This document shows, piece by piece, positions 1-5,820 of a stretch of DNA of 9,555 bases (its first letter is position 1; the number at the start of each line of letters is the position of its first letter). A program made the translations under genes and the position numbers. The stretch is taken from NCBI GenBank assembly GCA_002404675.1, contig DHKE01000003.1, positions 29,550 through 39,104 of the forward strand, given 5' to 3'. The stretch comes from Porphyromonadaceae bacterium UBA4702 (GTDB lineage Bacteria; Bacteroidota; Bacteroidia; Bacteroidales; Muribaculaceae). The notes under the pieces are model-generated. The model had not been told where the DNA came from and made no database searches. It worked only from the letters and a program-made list of their open reading frames with translations.

Positions 1-43
1 TACGTCCCGAACGTAGCGCGCTAACCAACTGTGCTACACCCCG
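1..43 (-). tRNA. tRNA-Pro(CGG), 5' part only, cut by window edge
   Basis: Read on the minus strand from 43 downward, this shows a 7-nt 5' acceptor strand (CGGGGTG), the TA linker, a D arm with the usual AGTTGGTTA loop, and an anticodon stem CTACG with loop TTCGGGA. Loop positions 34-36 are CGG (plus-strand 9-7), which decodes the proline codon CCG. The anticodon stem closes with CGTA at the window edge. The variable loop, T arm and 3' acceptor strand therefore lie outside the window. The D stem has one A-C mismatch, so the fold should be confirmed on the full gene. A consensus promoter sits just upstream at 60-91, so the gene is probably transcribed away from this window on its own. Confidence 0.9.
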
Positions 44-59
44 AATGCCTAAGCGACTG

Positions 60-91
60 CAAAGTTAATACCTTTTTCCCGCTTACGCAAA
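60..91 (-). promoter_or_regulatory. Bacteroides-type promoter of tRNA-Pro
   Basis: On the minus strand there is a TTTG (91-88), a 20-nt spacer, and TAACTTTG (67-60). This is an exact match to the Bacteroidota primary sigma consensus of -33 TTTG and -7 TAnnTTTG. Transcription should start around 53-55, about ten bases ahead of the mature tRNA 5' end at 43. Confidence 0.8.
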
Positions 92-134
92 TATCTTCCG
101 CTTTTTTTGTTTTCTTTTTCCCACAGCCTCAGAA

Positions 135-272
135 ATGCCTGCAGTTGGCCTGCCTGAACACCACGAGTTCAATCTCGAACGCCCGTACAAGGTAGAGTGG
201 AGCAGAGAGGGAGCAAACGGCTTCCGGTATGTACTCCTCCAAGTTCCGCGCACCGAGGATAAGGATAAATAG
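135..272 (+). CDS. possible 45-aa small protein or gene remnant
   Basis: This ATG-to-TAG frame encodes a 45-aa peptide whose composition and codon use resemble the real genes nearby (many CTG, GAG, GGC, CGC codons). Its middle contains RPYKVEW and FRYVLLQVP and its end is acidic/basic (RTEDKDK). There is no signal peptide or domain I recognise. I see no good -33/-7 promoter on the plus strand ahead of it, although the run of T and A at 105-134 is AT-rich. The hairpin at 285-330 starts 12 nt after its stop, where a terminator would be expected. It could be a genuine small gene, the 3' end of a decayed larger gene, or chance. I do not assign a function. Confidence 0.3.
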   Translation: MPAVGLPEHHEFNLERPYKVEWSREGANGFRYVLLQVPRTEDKDK

Positions 273-284
273 GTTCTCCTGTCT

Positions 285-330
285 CAAATAAAGTCCCTAA
301 GGTCTTTAAGGACCTTAGGGACTTTATTTG
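285..330. terminator. perfect 20-bp hairpin, likely bidirectional terminator
   Basis: Positions 285-304 and 311-330 are exact reverse complements, separated by a 6-nt loop (TTTAAG). Each strand's descending arm ends in an AT-rich ACTTTATTTG, so on both strands the stem core is GC-containing and its base is U-rich. It lies 36 nt beyond the stop of the minus-strand GIN gene and 12 nt beyond the stop of the possible plus-strand small gene. That fits a shared terminator between convergent transcripts. There is no separate long T-run after the stem. Confidence 0.7.
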
Positions 331-366
331 TCTGAGAGTACTCGGATTATGGTGTGTCCGCAGGTG

Positions 367-1110
367 CTATTCGGGGAGGGTGTCGGTGGGTTCGTCGTCG
401 GACGGCTCGAGGCGCAGCAGCTTGCCGCCGCCTCGTTTGCTGACCTGCGGGTTGCCTTTGTAGTAGATTTTGGTTGAACCGATACCCTTGACGTTCAACC
501 CGAAGCGCGGCCAGCAACCTATCGTGCCGCCGCCGAGGATAGAGCATTTCACATTCTCGCTCATCAGCTCGTCAGCCTGTATCAGCCCCGTGCCTACCAT
601 TTTGAACTTCGCGTTGCTGCACTCGCCGTTGACGGAGATAGTGCCGTTGCCAGTGTTGAGGAAACATTCGACATCCGTAGCGCGGAGGCTGTCCACTATC
701 AGCCGCCCATTGCCTATCAGTTCTGCCTTGAATTTCGGGCAGGGCTTCACGCTGCGTATGTAGAGCGTGCTGTCGCTGTCGTTCTGCGCCTCGGAGAGGA
801 ACTCCGAATACACATACAGTGTCGGCAGCCCCTTCATAGTCTTCATCTGCGGCAGCGTCTCGACCTTGAGCGTGCCGTTGCTGTTTGAGACGATGAAAAA
901 ATCCGCCATTTCCTTCGGGGCGCGGAAGACCGCCAGACCAGCCGAGTCAAGGCTCGCCGTATAGACCACATTGACATTGTTGACCACACGCAGCTTGCTG
1001 AAGCTGCCGGTCTTCAACTCATAGTCGCACACCTCGGAGTCTGCTTTTGCCGGTCCGCAACATACTGCGGACACCAATGCGAGCAACAATATACCGTACC
1101 ATTTTCTCAT
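367..1110 (-). CDS. exported GIN-domain (DUF2807-like) protein
   Basis: This 247-aa protein begins with a short basic stretch (MRKW), a hydrophobic core (residues 6-18) and a probable signal peptidase I site after AKA at about residue 23, so it should be exported to the periplasm or cell surface. CCG at 17-19 is not a good lipobox. The mature part has the look of the GIN domain (DUF2807): a start like FSKLRVVNNVNVVYT (37-51), then short beta repeats each carrying a glycine turn (IGNGRL, NTGNGTI, VGTGLI, LGGGTI). It closes with IGSTKIYYKGNP at 210-221, a typical family ending. Members form a right-handed beta-helix-like fold of unknown function and are common in Bacteroidota envelopes. The ATG at 1110 is 17 nt after the dus stop, so the two genes are probably co-transcribed. 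An acidic tail (SDDEPTD) ends the protein. The family call is from motif style; no alignment was run. Confidence 0.8.
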   Translation of the reverse strand: MRKWYGILLLALVSAVCCGPAKADSEVCDYELKTGSFSKLRVVNNVNVVYTASLDSAGLAVFRAPKEMADFFIVSNSNGTLKVETLPQMKTMKGLPTLYVYSEFLSEAQNDSDSTLYIRSVKPCPKFKAELIGNGRLIVDSLRATDVECFLNTGNGTISVNGECSNAKFKMVGTGLIQADELMSENVKCSILGGGTIGCWPRFGLNVKGIGSTKIYYKGNPQVSKRGGGKLLRLEPSDDEPTDTLPE

Positions 1111-1127
1111 GGCTGAATAGATTTGAA

Positions 1128-2114
1128 TTATATCGGTTGATAATACTTTTCTGCGATTTCATCGAAGATTTCGAGTATTTCCGCCTCGGTTTCCGCACGC
1201 AGCATGCGGATGCGCGTGGGGCGGAAATCGGGCAGCCCCTTGAACAGCGGCGAGGCGGCAAGGTGGCGGCGTATGTGCAGTATGCCCCGGTACTCGTCGA
1301 TGCGCTGTATGCTCTCACGCACCTGGCGGCGAAGCAGCGACATTTTCTCCGGCACGCTGAGGGAGGTATAGCTGCCGTGGGCAAGATACTCGGTCACGTC
1401 GTGGAATATCCACGGCGCGCCGAAAGAGGCACGCCCTATCATGATGCCGTCCACGCCATAGGTGTCGAAAGCGGCGGCAGCGCCTTCGGGGGTGGTTATG
1501 TCGCCGTTGCCTATCACCGGTATCTCCATGCGAGGGTCGGCCTTGAGGCAGCCTATCAGCTCCCAGTCGGCAGCGCCTGTATACATCTGGCTGCGGGTGC
1601 GGCCGTGCACGGTAATCGCCTTTATGCCGCAGTCCTGAAGCTGCGGCCCGAGGTCGCAGATTATCTTGTTCTCGCAGTCCCAGCCGAGGCGCGTCTTCAC
1701 AGTCACCGGAATGCTCACCGCACCGACGACACGGCGCGTTATGTCGAGCATCTTAGGTATGTCGCGCAGCATGCCCGCGCCCGCGCCCTTTGCGGCGACG
1801 CGCTTGACGGGGCAGCCGAAATTGATGTCGAGGACATCAGGCCCGGCCTGTTCCACTATCCGGGCGGCCTTGACCATAGCATCGGTGTCGCGCCCGTAAA
1901 TCTGTATAGCCACAGGACGCTCCCGGTCGTCAATGGTCAACTTGCGCACAGTGGAACCGATGTTGCGTATCAACGCCTCCGCGCTCACGAATTCGGTATA
2001 GACCATCGCCGCGCCCATTTCACGGCATATCAGCCGGAAAGACGGGTCGGTGACATCCTCCATCGGCGCGAGAAACACCGGGCGGTTACCAAATTCAACA
2101 CTGCCGATTTTCAT
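1128..2114 (-). CDS. dusB: tRNA-dihydrouridine synthase, DusB type
   Basis: This 328-aa flavoenzyme reduces uridines to dihydrouridine in the tRNA D-loop, using FMN and NADPH. Numbering is from the ATG at 2114. Visible motifs of the Dus TIM barrel are APMEDVTDP at 16-24 (FMN-binding start of the barrel), QIYGRD near 71-76, NFGCPVKRV at 98-106 with the catalytic cysteine at 101, TVKTRLGWD at 138-146, VHGRTR at 169-174, IGNGDI at 201-206 and IGRASFGAPW at 226-235 (FMN phosphate site). The C-terminal helical domain that contacts tRNA follows. Length is normal. The frame stays open to a TTG at 2126, but that TTG lies inside the -7 promoter box, so the ATG at 2114 is the likely start. The Dus family is certain; the B subclass rests on overall likeness. 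The GIN gene follows 17 nt downstream. Confidence 0.93.
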   Translation of the reverse strand: MKIGSVEFGNRPVFLAPMEDVTDPSFRLICREMGAAMVYTEFVSAEALIRNIGSTVRKLTIDDRERPVAIQIYGRDTDAMVKAARIVEQAGPDVLDINFGCPVKRVAAKGAGAGMLRDIPKMLDITRRVVGAVSIPVTVKTRLGWDCENKIICDLGPQLQDCGIKAITVHGRTRSQMYTGAADWELIGCLKADPRMEIPVIGNGDITTPEGAAAAFDTYGVDGIMIGRASFGAPWIFHDVTEYLAHGSYTSLSVPEKMSLLRRQVRESIQRIDEYRGILHIRRHLAASPLFKGLPDFRPTRIRMLRAETEAEILEIFDEIAEKYYQPI

Positions 2115-2123
2115 AACTGTCTG

Positions 2124-2153
2124 CAAATTTAGGGATTAAAATCCGACGGACAA
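2124..2153 (-). promoter_or_regulatory. promoter of dusB-GIN operon
   Basis: Minus-strand TTG (2153-2151), 19-nt spacer, TAAATTTG (2131-2124): a full match to the Bacteroidota -7 box. Only 9 nt separate the -7 box from the dusB ATG, so the expected 5' leader is a few bases at most. It sits in the 92-nt gap behind the M16 gene, where I see no terminator, so read-through from that gene is also possible. Confidence 0.7.
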
Positions 2154-2206
2154 CAGCAATACGCTATATAGAACAACTTTCACGCCTCAGTTGCCAACGC
2201 CATACG

Positions 2207-3451
2207 TCAACAAATAGTCAATGACGAGAACCCGGAGGCGAGCAACCCCTCCGCCACGGCACGCACCTGCTCTGCCGTGACCGCCATGATGCGCTCGGAT
2301 GTCCAGCGAGCATCGTGTATTTCATCGTAGTACAACAGGCTCTTGCCCATCGCCATTGCCACAGACTCGCGGTTGTCTGTGCCGAGGAGCAACTGCCCGG
2401 CATACTGACGGCGTATGCGGTCGAATTTCACCGATGAAATCGGCTTTTCTGCGAGCATTTCGAGTTCGCGCATCACAAGGCGGCGGCACTTCTCGACATG
2501 GCTGTGGTCAGAGCCGAAATAGACCTGCATCAGCCCGCAGTCGCTCATCAGGGCAACGGTGCTGTCTACTGTGTAAACATATCCGCGGTGTTCACGCAGC
2601 TCCTGATTGAGCCGCGAGTTCATGCACGGCCCGCCGAGGTAATTGTTGAGCAGGAAGAGGGGGAAACGCTCGTCGGCGTCGCGGTTGCAGACACGTGCGC
2701 CCATGAGCGTGTGTGACTGGAAGCCGCCTCTGTCGCGCTTCTCTGTGAACGGCTCAGCCACCGGCGGCGCCTGCCGCCCGGAATCGCGCCGCGAGAGGTG
2801 CAGCGCCCCGAAATACTTCTCGGCCAGCCGCTCTATGGCATGCAGCGGCGAGGGGTCTTCCACATACAGCACCATATTGTCGGGGGTGTAAAAATCCTCG
2901 ATGAAACCGCGACAGTCGGCGCCCGTGAGGGCATGGACGCTGTCGGTGCTGCCGAGGATGTTGTGCGCCATTGGCGAGCCTGCATACACCAGCTCTTCAA
3001 ACTCGTCATAGACCGCGTCAGAGGGGGAGTCGAGATACGATTTGATCTCCTCGCACACCACCTCGCGCTCACGCTCGAGCTCGTCGGCGGGAAATGTGGA
3101 GTAACGCACCAGATCGGAGACGAGTTCCAGCGCCCGAGCCGGCTCACCTGCCGGAGCCGCTGTGTAAATGACCGTCTCCTCCTTGCTCGTGTACGCATTC
3201 AGCTCGCCGCCGATGCTCTCCATGCGGTTTGATATGTGCCAGCTGCTGCGGTGTCGCGTCCCCTTGAAGATGGTGTGTTCCACAAAATGCGCAAGGCCGT
3301 GCAGGGCTTCACCCTCGTCACGGCTGCCAGCGCCGACAACGATGCCTATGTAACTGACCGCACCCGTGCGGCGGCGGTGCACGCACGTCAGCCCGCCTGA
3401 CAGGCGGAACACGTTGTATTGCTCTGTTTCAGAATTGTTCACTGCCCTCAT
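2207..3451 (-). CDS. M16 family zinc metallopeptidase (pitrilysin/processing-peptidase type)
   Basis: This 414-aa protein carries the inverted zinc motif HFVEH at residues 55-59 (numbering from the ATG at 3451). Two histidines bind zinc and the glutamate is the general base. A glutamate in VVCEEI (about 135) is at the right distance, 76 residues on, to be the third zinc ligand. Other family marks are AGSRDE at 41-46, FKGT (62-65), GGELNAYTSKEET at 81-93 (substrate-strand region), and in the second half LREHRGYVYTVDS (about 285-297), the conserved Arg/Tyr pair of the C-terminal M16 domain. The length fits the single-chain two-domain bacterial type. There is no signal peptide, so it is probably cytoplasmic. 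Its substrate cannot be told from sequence. The frame remains open to a TTG at 3502, but that TTG is the -33 element and the -7 box lies between it and the ATG at 3451. Confidence 0.92.
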   Translation of the reverse strand: MRAVNNSETEQYNVFRLSGGLTCVHRRRTGAVSYIGIVVGAGSRDEGEALHGLAHFVEHTIFKGTRHRSSWHISNRMESIGGELNAYTSKEETVIYTAAPAGEPARALELVSDLVRYSTFPADELEREREVVCEEIKSYLDSPSDAVYDEFEELVYAGSPMAHNILGSTDSVHALTGADCRGFIEDFYTPDNMVLYVEDPSPLHAIERLAEKYFGALHLSRRDSGRQAPPVAEPFTEKRDRGGFQSHTLMGARVCNRDADERFPLFLLNNYLGGPCMNSRLNQELREHRGYVYTVDSTVALMSDCGLMQVYFGSDHSHVEKCRRLVMRELEMLAEKPISSVKFDRIRRQYAGQLLLGTDNRESVAMAMGKSLLYYDEIHDARWTSERIMAVTAEQVRAVAEGLLASGFSSLTIC

Positions 3452-3471
3452 ACAGTCACTGTTTGGAACTG

Positions 3472-3502
3472 CAAAATTACTATTTTTCAGCGGTGTCTGC
3501 AA
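3472..3502 (-). promoter_or_regulatory. promoter of the M16 peptidase gene
   Basis: Minus-strand TTG (3502-3500), 20-nt spacer, TAATTTTG (3479-3472), matching TAnnTTTG. The ATG at 3451 is 20 nt past the -7 box, giving a leader of roughly 12-16 nt. This promoter overlaps the upstream in-frame extension of the peptidase frame and so decides its start. Confidence 0.75.
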
Positions 3503-3552
3503 TATGCCCGAGCGCAGCCTCGCAAATAAATCGGCCTAAAAACGCGGCATAG

Positions 3553-3584
3553 TTTGCGGGTGTTGAATATTTTTGCTAACTTAG
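3553..3584 (+). promoter_or_regulatory. promoter of the DUF6377-like gene
   Basis: TTTG at 3553-3556, a 20-nt spacer, and TAACTTAG at 3577-3584, one mismatch from TAnnTTTG. A perfect TATTTTTG at 3569-3576 is also present but has no -33 partner at 19-21 nt. The start codon at 3628 is 43 nt beyond the chosen box. Together with the minus-strand peptidase promoter this makes a divergent control region at 3452-3627. Confidence 0.6.
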
Positions 3585-3627
3585 TCCCCACAACCTATTT
3601 TGCGTCAAATACATACCCCTTACGACT

Positions 3628-5217
3628 ATGAGAACAACACTCTGCATAGCCCTTGTCGCCGCCGCAGCATTGCTGGCCGCGTGTGCCGGCAAACGACATA
3701 CGCGCAACGCCAATATGCCTGTAGAGGAGCTGCGCGAACTCAATGAGGTCATCGCCGATGCCCCCAAGTACCGCAATGCCGTGCGGCAATACATCGACTC
3801 CGTAGACCAGATAGCCAACAACACCCCCGACCCCGGCAAGGCTGCGGAGATATACAACAACCTGACGCACAAGATAAGCGTGATGGAGGCAGACTCTGCC
3901 ATAGACTACGCGAACAAGGCCATCGCAACTGCCCGGCGTTCCGGCAATGACTCGATACTGGTATCAGCCCGCATCTCACGTCTCAGCGCACTAACCTCTG
4001 CCGGCATTTTCAACATAGCCGAGAAGGAGCTGCTGGAGCTCGAGCCCGAGCCGATGTCGCCGCTGCAACGCATATTCTTCTGGCAAGTGGCTCGGCAGCT
4101 GTATGCCTACCTGCAGCTGTACACTGTCGAGAACTATGAGATATCAATCGAGTTCGGCAAAAAGACACGAGCGTATGACGACTCGCTGATGCTCAACCTC
4201 CCTAACGAAAGCCATTTCAAACAGTTTCTGGAGTGCGAGAGGATGACAGTCAACGGCAACTTCCGCAGGGCGCAAATAGCGCTCGACAAGCTGCTCAGAC
4301 GCATTGACCCCTCGGACAACCTGTACGGAATGACAGCATTCCAGCTCGCCATAACATACAAGCACACAGGCAACGAGCGCATGTACGGCGCATACATGGC
4401 GCGTGCCGCCATAAGCGACATCAAGGCCGGAGTGCGCGAGGGCCTCGCCCTGTTCAGCCTCGCCAACTGGATGTATGACCAGGGGGAAATCGCAGCAGCG
4501 TTTGAATACATCAACTTCGCAATGCGCGAAGCCATGATAGGCAACGTCCGCATGAGGGCGGTCAACATCGCGAGCATGCTGCCGATGATAGACGAAACCT
4601 ACCTGCAAGCCAGCAACAACTCGCACGACCGGCTGATGCTCTACATCACCATCTCCGTGCTGCTGCTCACCATTCTGGCGGCGATACTGCTTCTGCTCGC
4701 CATAGAACGGCGCAAGAAGGCTGCGACACAGGCCAAGCTCATCGCGCTCAGCAAGACCCAGGAGACCCACACCGCCAACTTCCTCGCCCTCTGCTCGACA
4801 TACTACCACAAGCTCAACTCTCTCGAGATGCTCGTGCGTCGCAAGATAGCCTCCGGCCAGACCGAGGAGCTGCTGCGGCTGCTCAAATCGGGCCGGTATT
4901 CCGAGGAGCAGGGTGATGAAATATCCGACATCTTCGACCGCTCGATACTCGACATTTATCCCGATTTCATCGAGCAAATCAACGCATTGCTCCGTCCCGA
5001 GGAACGCTTCCCCGACACCGGCGAAAAGACCCTTCACAACGAGCTGCGCATCTATGCACTCGTCAAGATGGGCATCACCGAGAGCACGCGCATAGCCCAG
5101 ATACTCAACTATTCGGTCAACACCGTCTACGCATACCGCAACAAGATGCGCAACAAGGCCATCGACCGCGAGAATTTCGAGGCCAATGTAGCGGCTCTTT
5201 CGGGCGTGAACCAGTGA
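3628..5217 (+). CDS. membrane-anchored helical-repeat protein with C-terminal HTH (DUF6377-like regulator)
   Basis: This 529-aa protein starts with a lipoprotein-type signal: hydrophobic residues 5-18 followed by LAAC, with the lipid-modifiable cysteine at 19. Residues about 30-330 are helical and rich in A/Y/L, with TPR-like pairs (SAIDYANKAIATARRSGN at 90-107, FRRAQIALDKLLRRI at 212-226), suggesting a periplasmic repeat domain. One strong transmembrane helix lies at about 336-359, followed by a basic stop (ERRKK) and a cytoplasmic part. The C-terminus, LRIYALVKMGITESTRIAQILNYSVNTVYAYRNKMRNKA (473-511), looks like a LuxR-type helix-turn-helix and matches the DUF6377 family of Bacteroidota. 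It could act as a one-protein membrane sensor-regulator; DNA binding is inferred, not shown. No terminator is visible directly after the stop, so its transcript may run on to the hairpin at 5557-5590. Confidence 0.82.
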   Translation: MRTTLCIALVAAAALLAACAGKRHTRNANMPVEELRELNEVIADAPKYRNAVRQYIDSVDQIANNTPDPGKAAEIYNNLTHKISVMEADSAIDYANKAIATARRSGNDSILVSARISRLSALTSAGIFNIAEKELLELEPEPMSPLQRIFFWQVARQLYAYLQLYTVENYEISIEFGKKTRAYDDSLMLNLPNESHFKQFLECERMTVNGNFRRAQIALDKLLRRIDPSDNLYGMTAFQLAITYKHTGNERMYGAYMARAAISDIKAGVREGLALFSLANWMYDQGEIAAAFEYINFAMREAMIGNVRMRAVNIASMLPMIDETYLQASNNSHDRLMLYITISVLLLTILAAILLLLAIERRKKAATQAKLIALSKTQETHTANFLALCSTYYHKLNSLEMLVRRKIASGQTEELLRLLKSGRYSEEQGDEISDIFDRSILDIYPDFIEQINALLRPEERFPDTGEKTLHNELRIYALVKMGITESTRIAQILNYSVNTVYAYRNKMRNKAIDRENFEANVAALSGVNQ

Positions 5218-5343
5218 TTTTTCCGCTGTGGAAGCCTATATACAACGCCAGTTTGTGTTTATATTCCAAAATTCTACACTCCTGACATTCAAACAATTAA
5301 ACAACAAACTATTTATATCCGCCCTATATCTGGCAGATTTTAC

Positions 5344-5374
5344 TTGCTGCCGCCTGTGTGAAGTTGTAATTTTG
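5344..5374 (+). promoter_or_regulatory. orphan promoter ahead of candidate small RNA
   Basis: TTG at 5344-5346, exactly 20 nt, then TAATTTTG at 5367-5374, the same box sequence as the M16 promoter. There is no protein gene directly behind it; the next strong signal is the terminator at 5557-5590. The 126 nt between the regulator stop and this promoter (5218-5343) are AT-rich, and I see no feature in them. Confidence 0.65.
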
Positions 5375-5379
5375 CATTG

Positions 5380-5590
5380 TGAGCAAATCACTGCACACAC
5401 AACAAAGGCGAAACCAACATCAGGTTAGACACATCATAGGTTGAAAATCTGAAACACGCAAAATAGAGATTTTTCATAGGTTAGTAAGGGTAACAATCAA
5501 TAAGACTAATGAAATCGTTTATGTTAGGTTTGTAGAACAGAATTTGATTCGTATTCGCCGGTCTCTTGTGAAAGAGGCCGGCTGATTTTT
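5380..5590 (+). ncRNA. candidate structured small RNA (about 210 nt)
   Basis: The sequence is bracketed by a consensus promoter (5344-5374) and an intrinsic terminator (5557-5590) and has no credible reading frame; the longest ATG frame noticed inside is 8 codons (5509-5535). It can form a long-range helix of 10 pairs, 5411-5420 with 5521-5531, with one bulged A at 5526. Inside that is a hairpin of 5443-5450 with 5467-5475 (8 pairs with one bulged T). The 9-nt word TCATAGGTT occurs at 5434-5442 and 5474-5482, on either side of that hairpin. I do not recognise it as tmRNA, RNase P RNA or SRP RNA. The overall shape (closing helix, open middle, end hairpin) does not exclude 6S RNA. It could also be an attenuated leader for pheT or the 3' UTR of the upstream gene. 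The 5' end is inferred from the promoter. Confidence 0.45.
5557..5590 (+). terminator. intrinsic terminator between candidate RNA and pheT
   Basis: An 11-bp stem (5557-5567 with 5572-5582, one T-G wobble) with a GTGA loop is followed after three bases by five T (5586-5590). This is the most classical Rho-independent terminator in the window. It would end the transcript from the promoter at 5344-5374 and any read-through from the upstream regulator gene, insulating pheT. Confidence 0.85.
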
Positions 5591-5631
5591 GCCCCGTGCC
5601 GTGCCTCGCGCAGCAAGAATATCCCCGAGAT

Positions 5632-5662
5632 TTTGCCGTTAGGGCGATTTTTGCTACTTTTG
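5632..5662 (+). promoter_or_regulatory. promoter of pheT
   Basis: TTTG at 5632-5635, 19-nt spacer, TACTTTTG at 5655-5662, a full match to both Bacteroidota elements. Transcription should begin near 5667-5670, leaving a leader of about 150 nt before the pheT ATG, much longer than the leaders predicted for the other genes here. Confidence 0.75.
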
Positions 5663-5667
5663 CACTA

Positions 5668-5820
5668 CTATACGCGCCGCGTGCGCGTATGTATGCGCGT
5701 GTGCGGACACTATACCCCCTCGGGAAACCCTGGACACGCAGCCTTAACTTGAAACATAAACCTCAGGCCGCACGACGCGGCACAAGCCCTGACGGGCGGC
5801 CTGAAAGCCAAATAACGACG
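5668..5820 (+). promoter_or_regulatory. long structured 5' leader of pheT
   Basis: About 150 nt lie between the predicted transcription start and the ATG. Near the 5' end, 5670-5676 can pair with 5684-5690 (7 bp, 7-nt loop). Close to the start codon, 5764-5771 pairs perfectly with 5796-5803 (8 bp), ending 17 nt before the ATG. The inner part of the same left arm (5767-5771) can instead pair with 5777-5781. The two pairings cannot coexist, which is a layout seen in attenuators and translation switches, but GC-rich sequence produces such pairs by chance too. An in-frame ATG at 5689 gives a 44-codon extension of pheT without Phe codons, so it does not look like a Phe-sensing leader peptide. Regulation is inference only. 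Confidence 0.4.

Noticed and set aside
1047..2132. A 361-codon plus-strand open frame opposite dusB
   Set aside because: It is antisense to a clear Dus gene. Its translation is rich in A, H, R and Y, as expected from the complement of GC-rich codons, and it shows no motif.
4144..5037. A 297-codon minus-strand open frame opposite the DUF6377-like gene
   Set aside because: Shadow of the plus-strand gene; no promoter and no family features.
5228..5428. A 66-codon plus-strand frame after the DUF6377-like gene
   Set aside because: It runs through the promoter at 5344-5374, has AT-rich composition unlike the neighbouring genes and shows no recognisable feature.
5525..5532. TAGGTTTG as a further -7 promoter box
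   Set aside because: It matches TAnnTTTG, but there is no TTG or TTTG at the required 19-21 nt upstream, and the bases are better explained as one strand of the long-range RNA helix.
5509..5535. An 8-codon frame (MKSFMLGL) just before the terminator at 5557-5590, as a leader peptide
   Set aside because: Only one Phe codon, and the pheT promoter lies beyond the terminator, so classic attenuation control through it is unlikely.
5596..5820. A 75-codon N-terminal extension of pheT
   Set aside because: It contains the -33/-7 promoter and has no PheT similarity; the conserved protein begins at MNISYKWL, position 5821.
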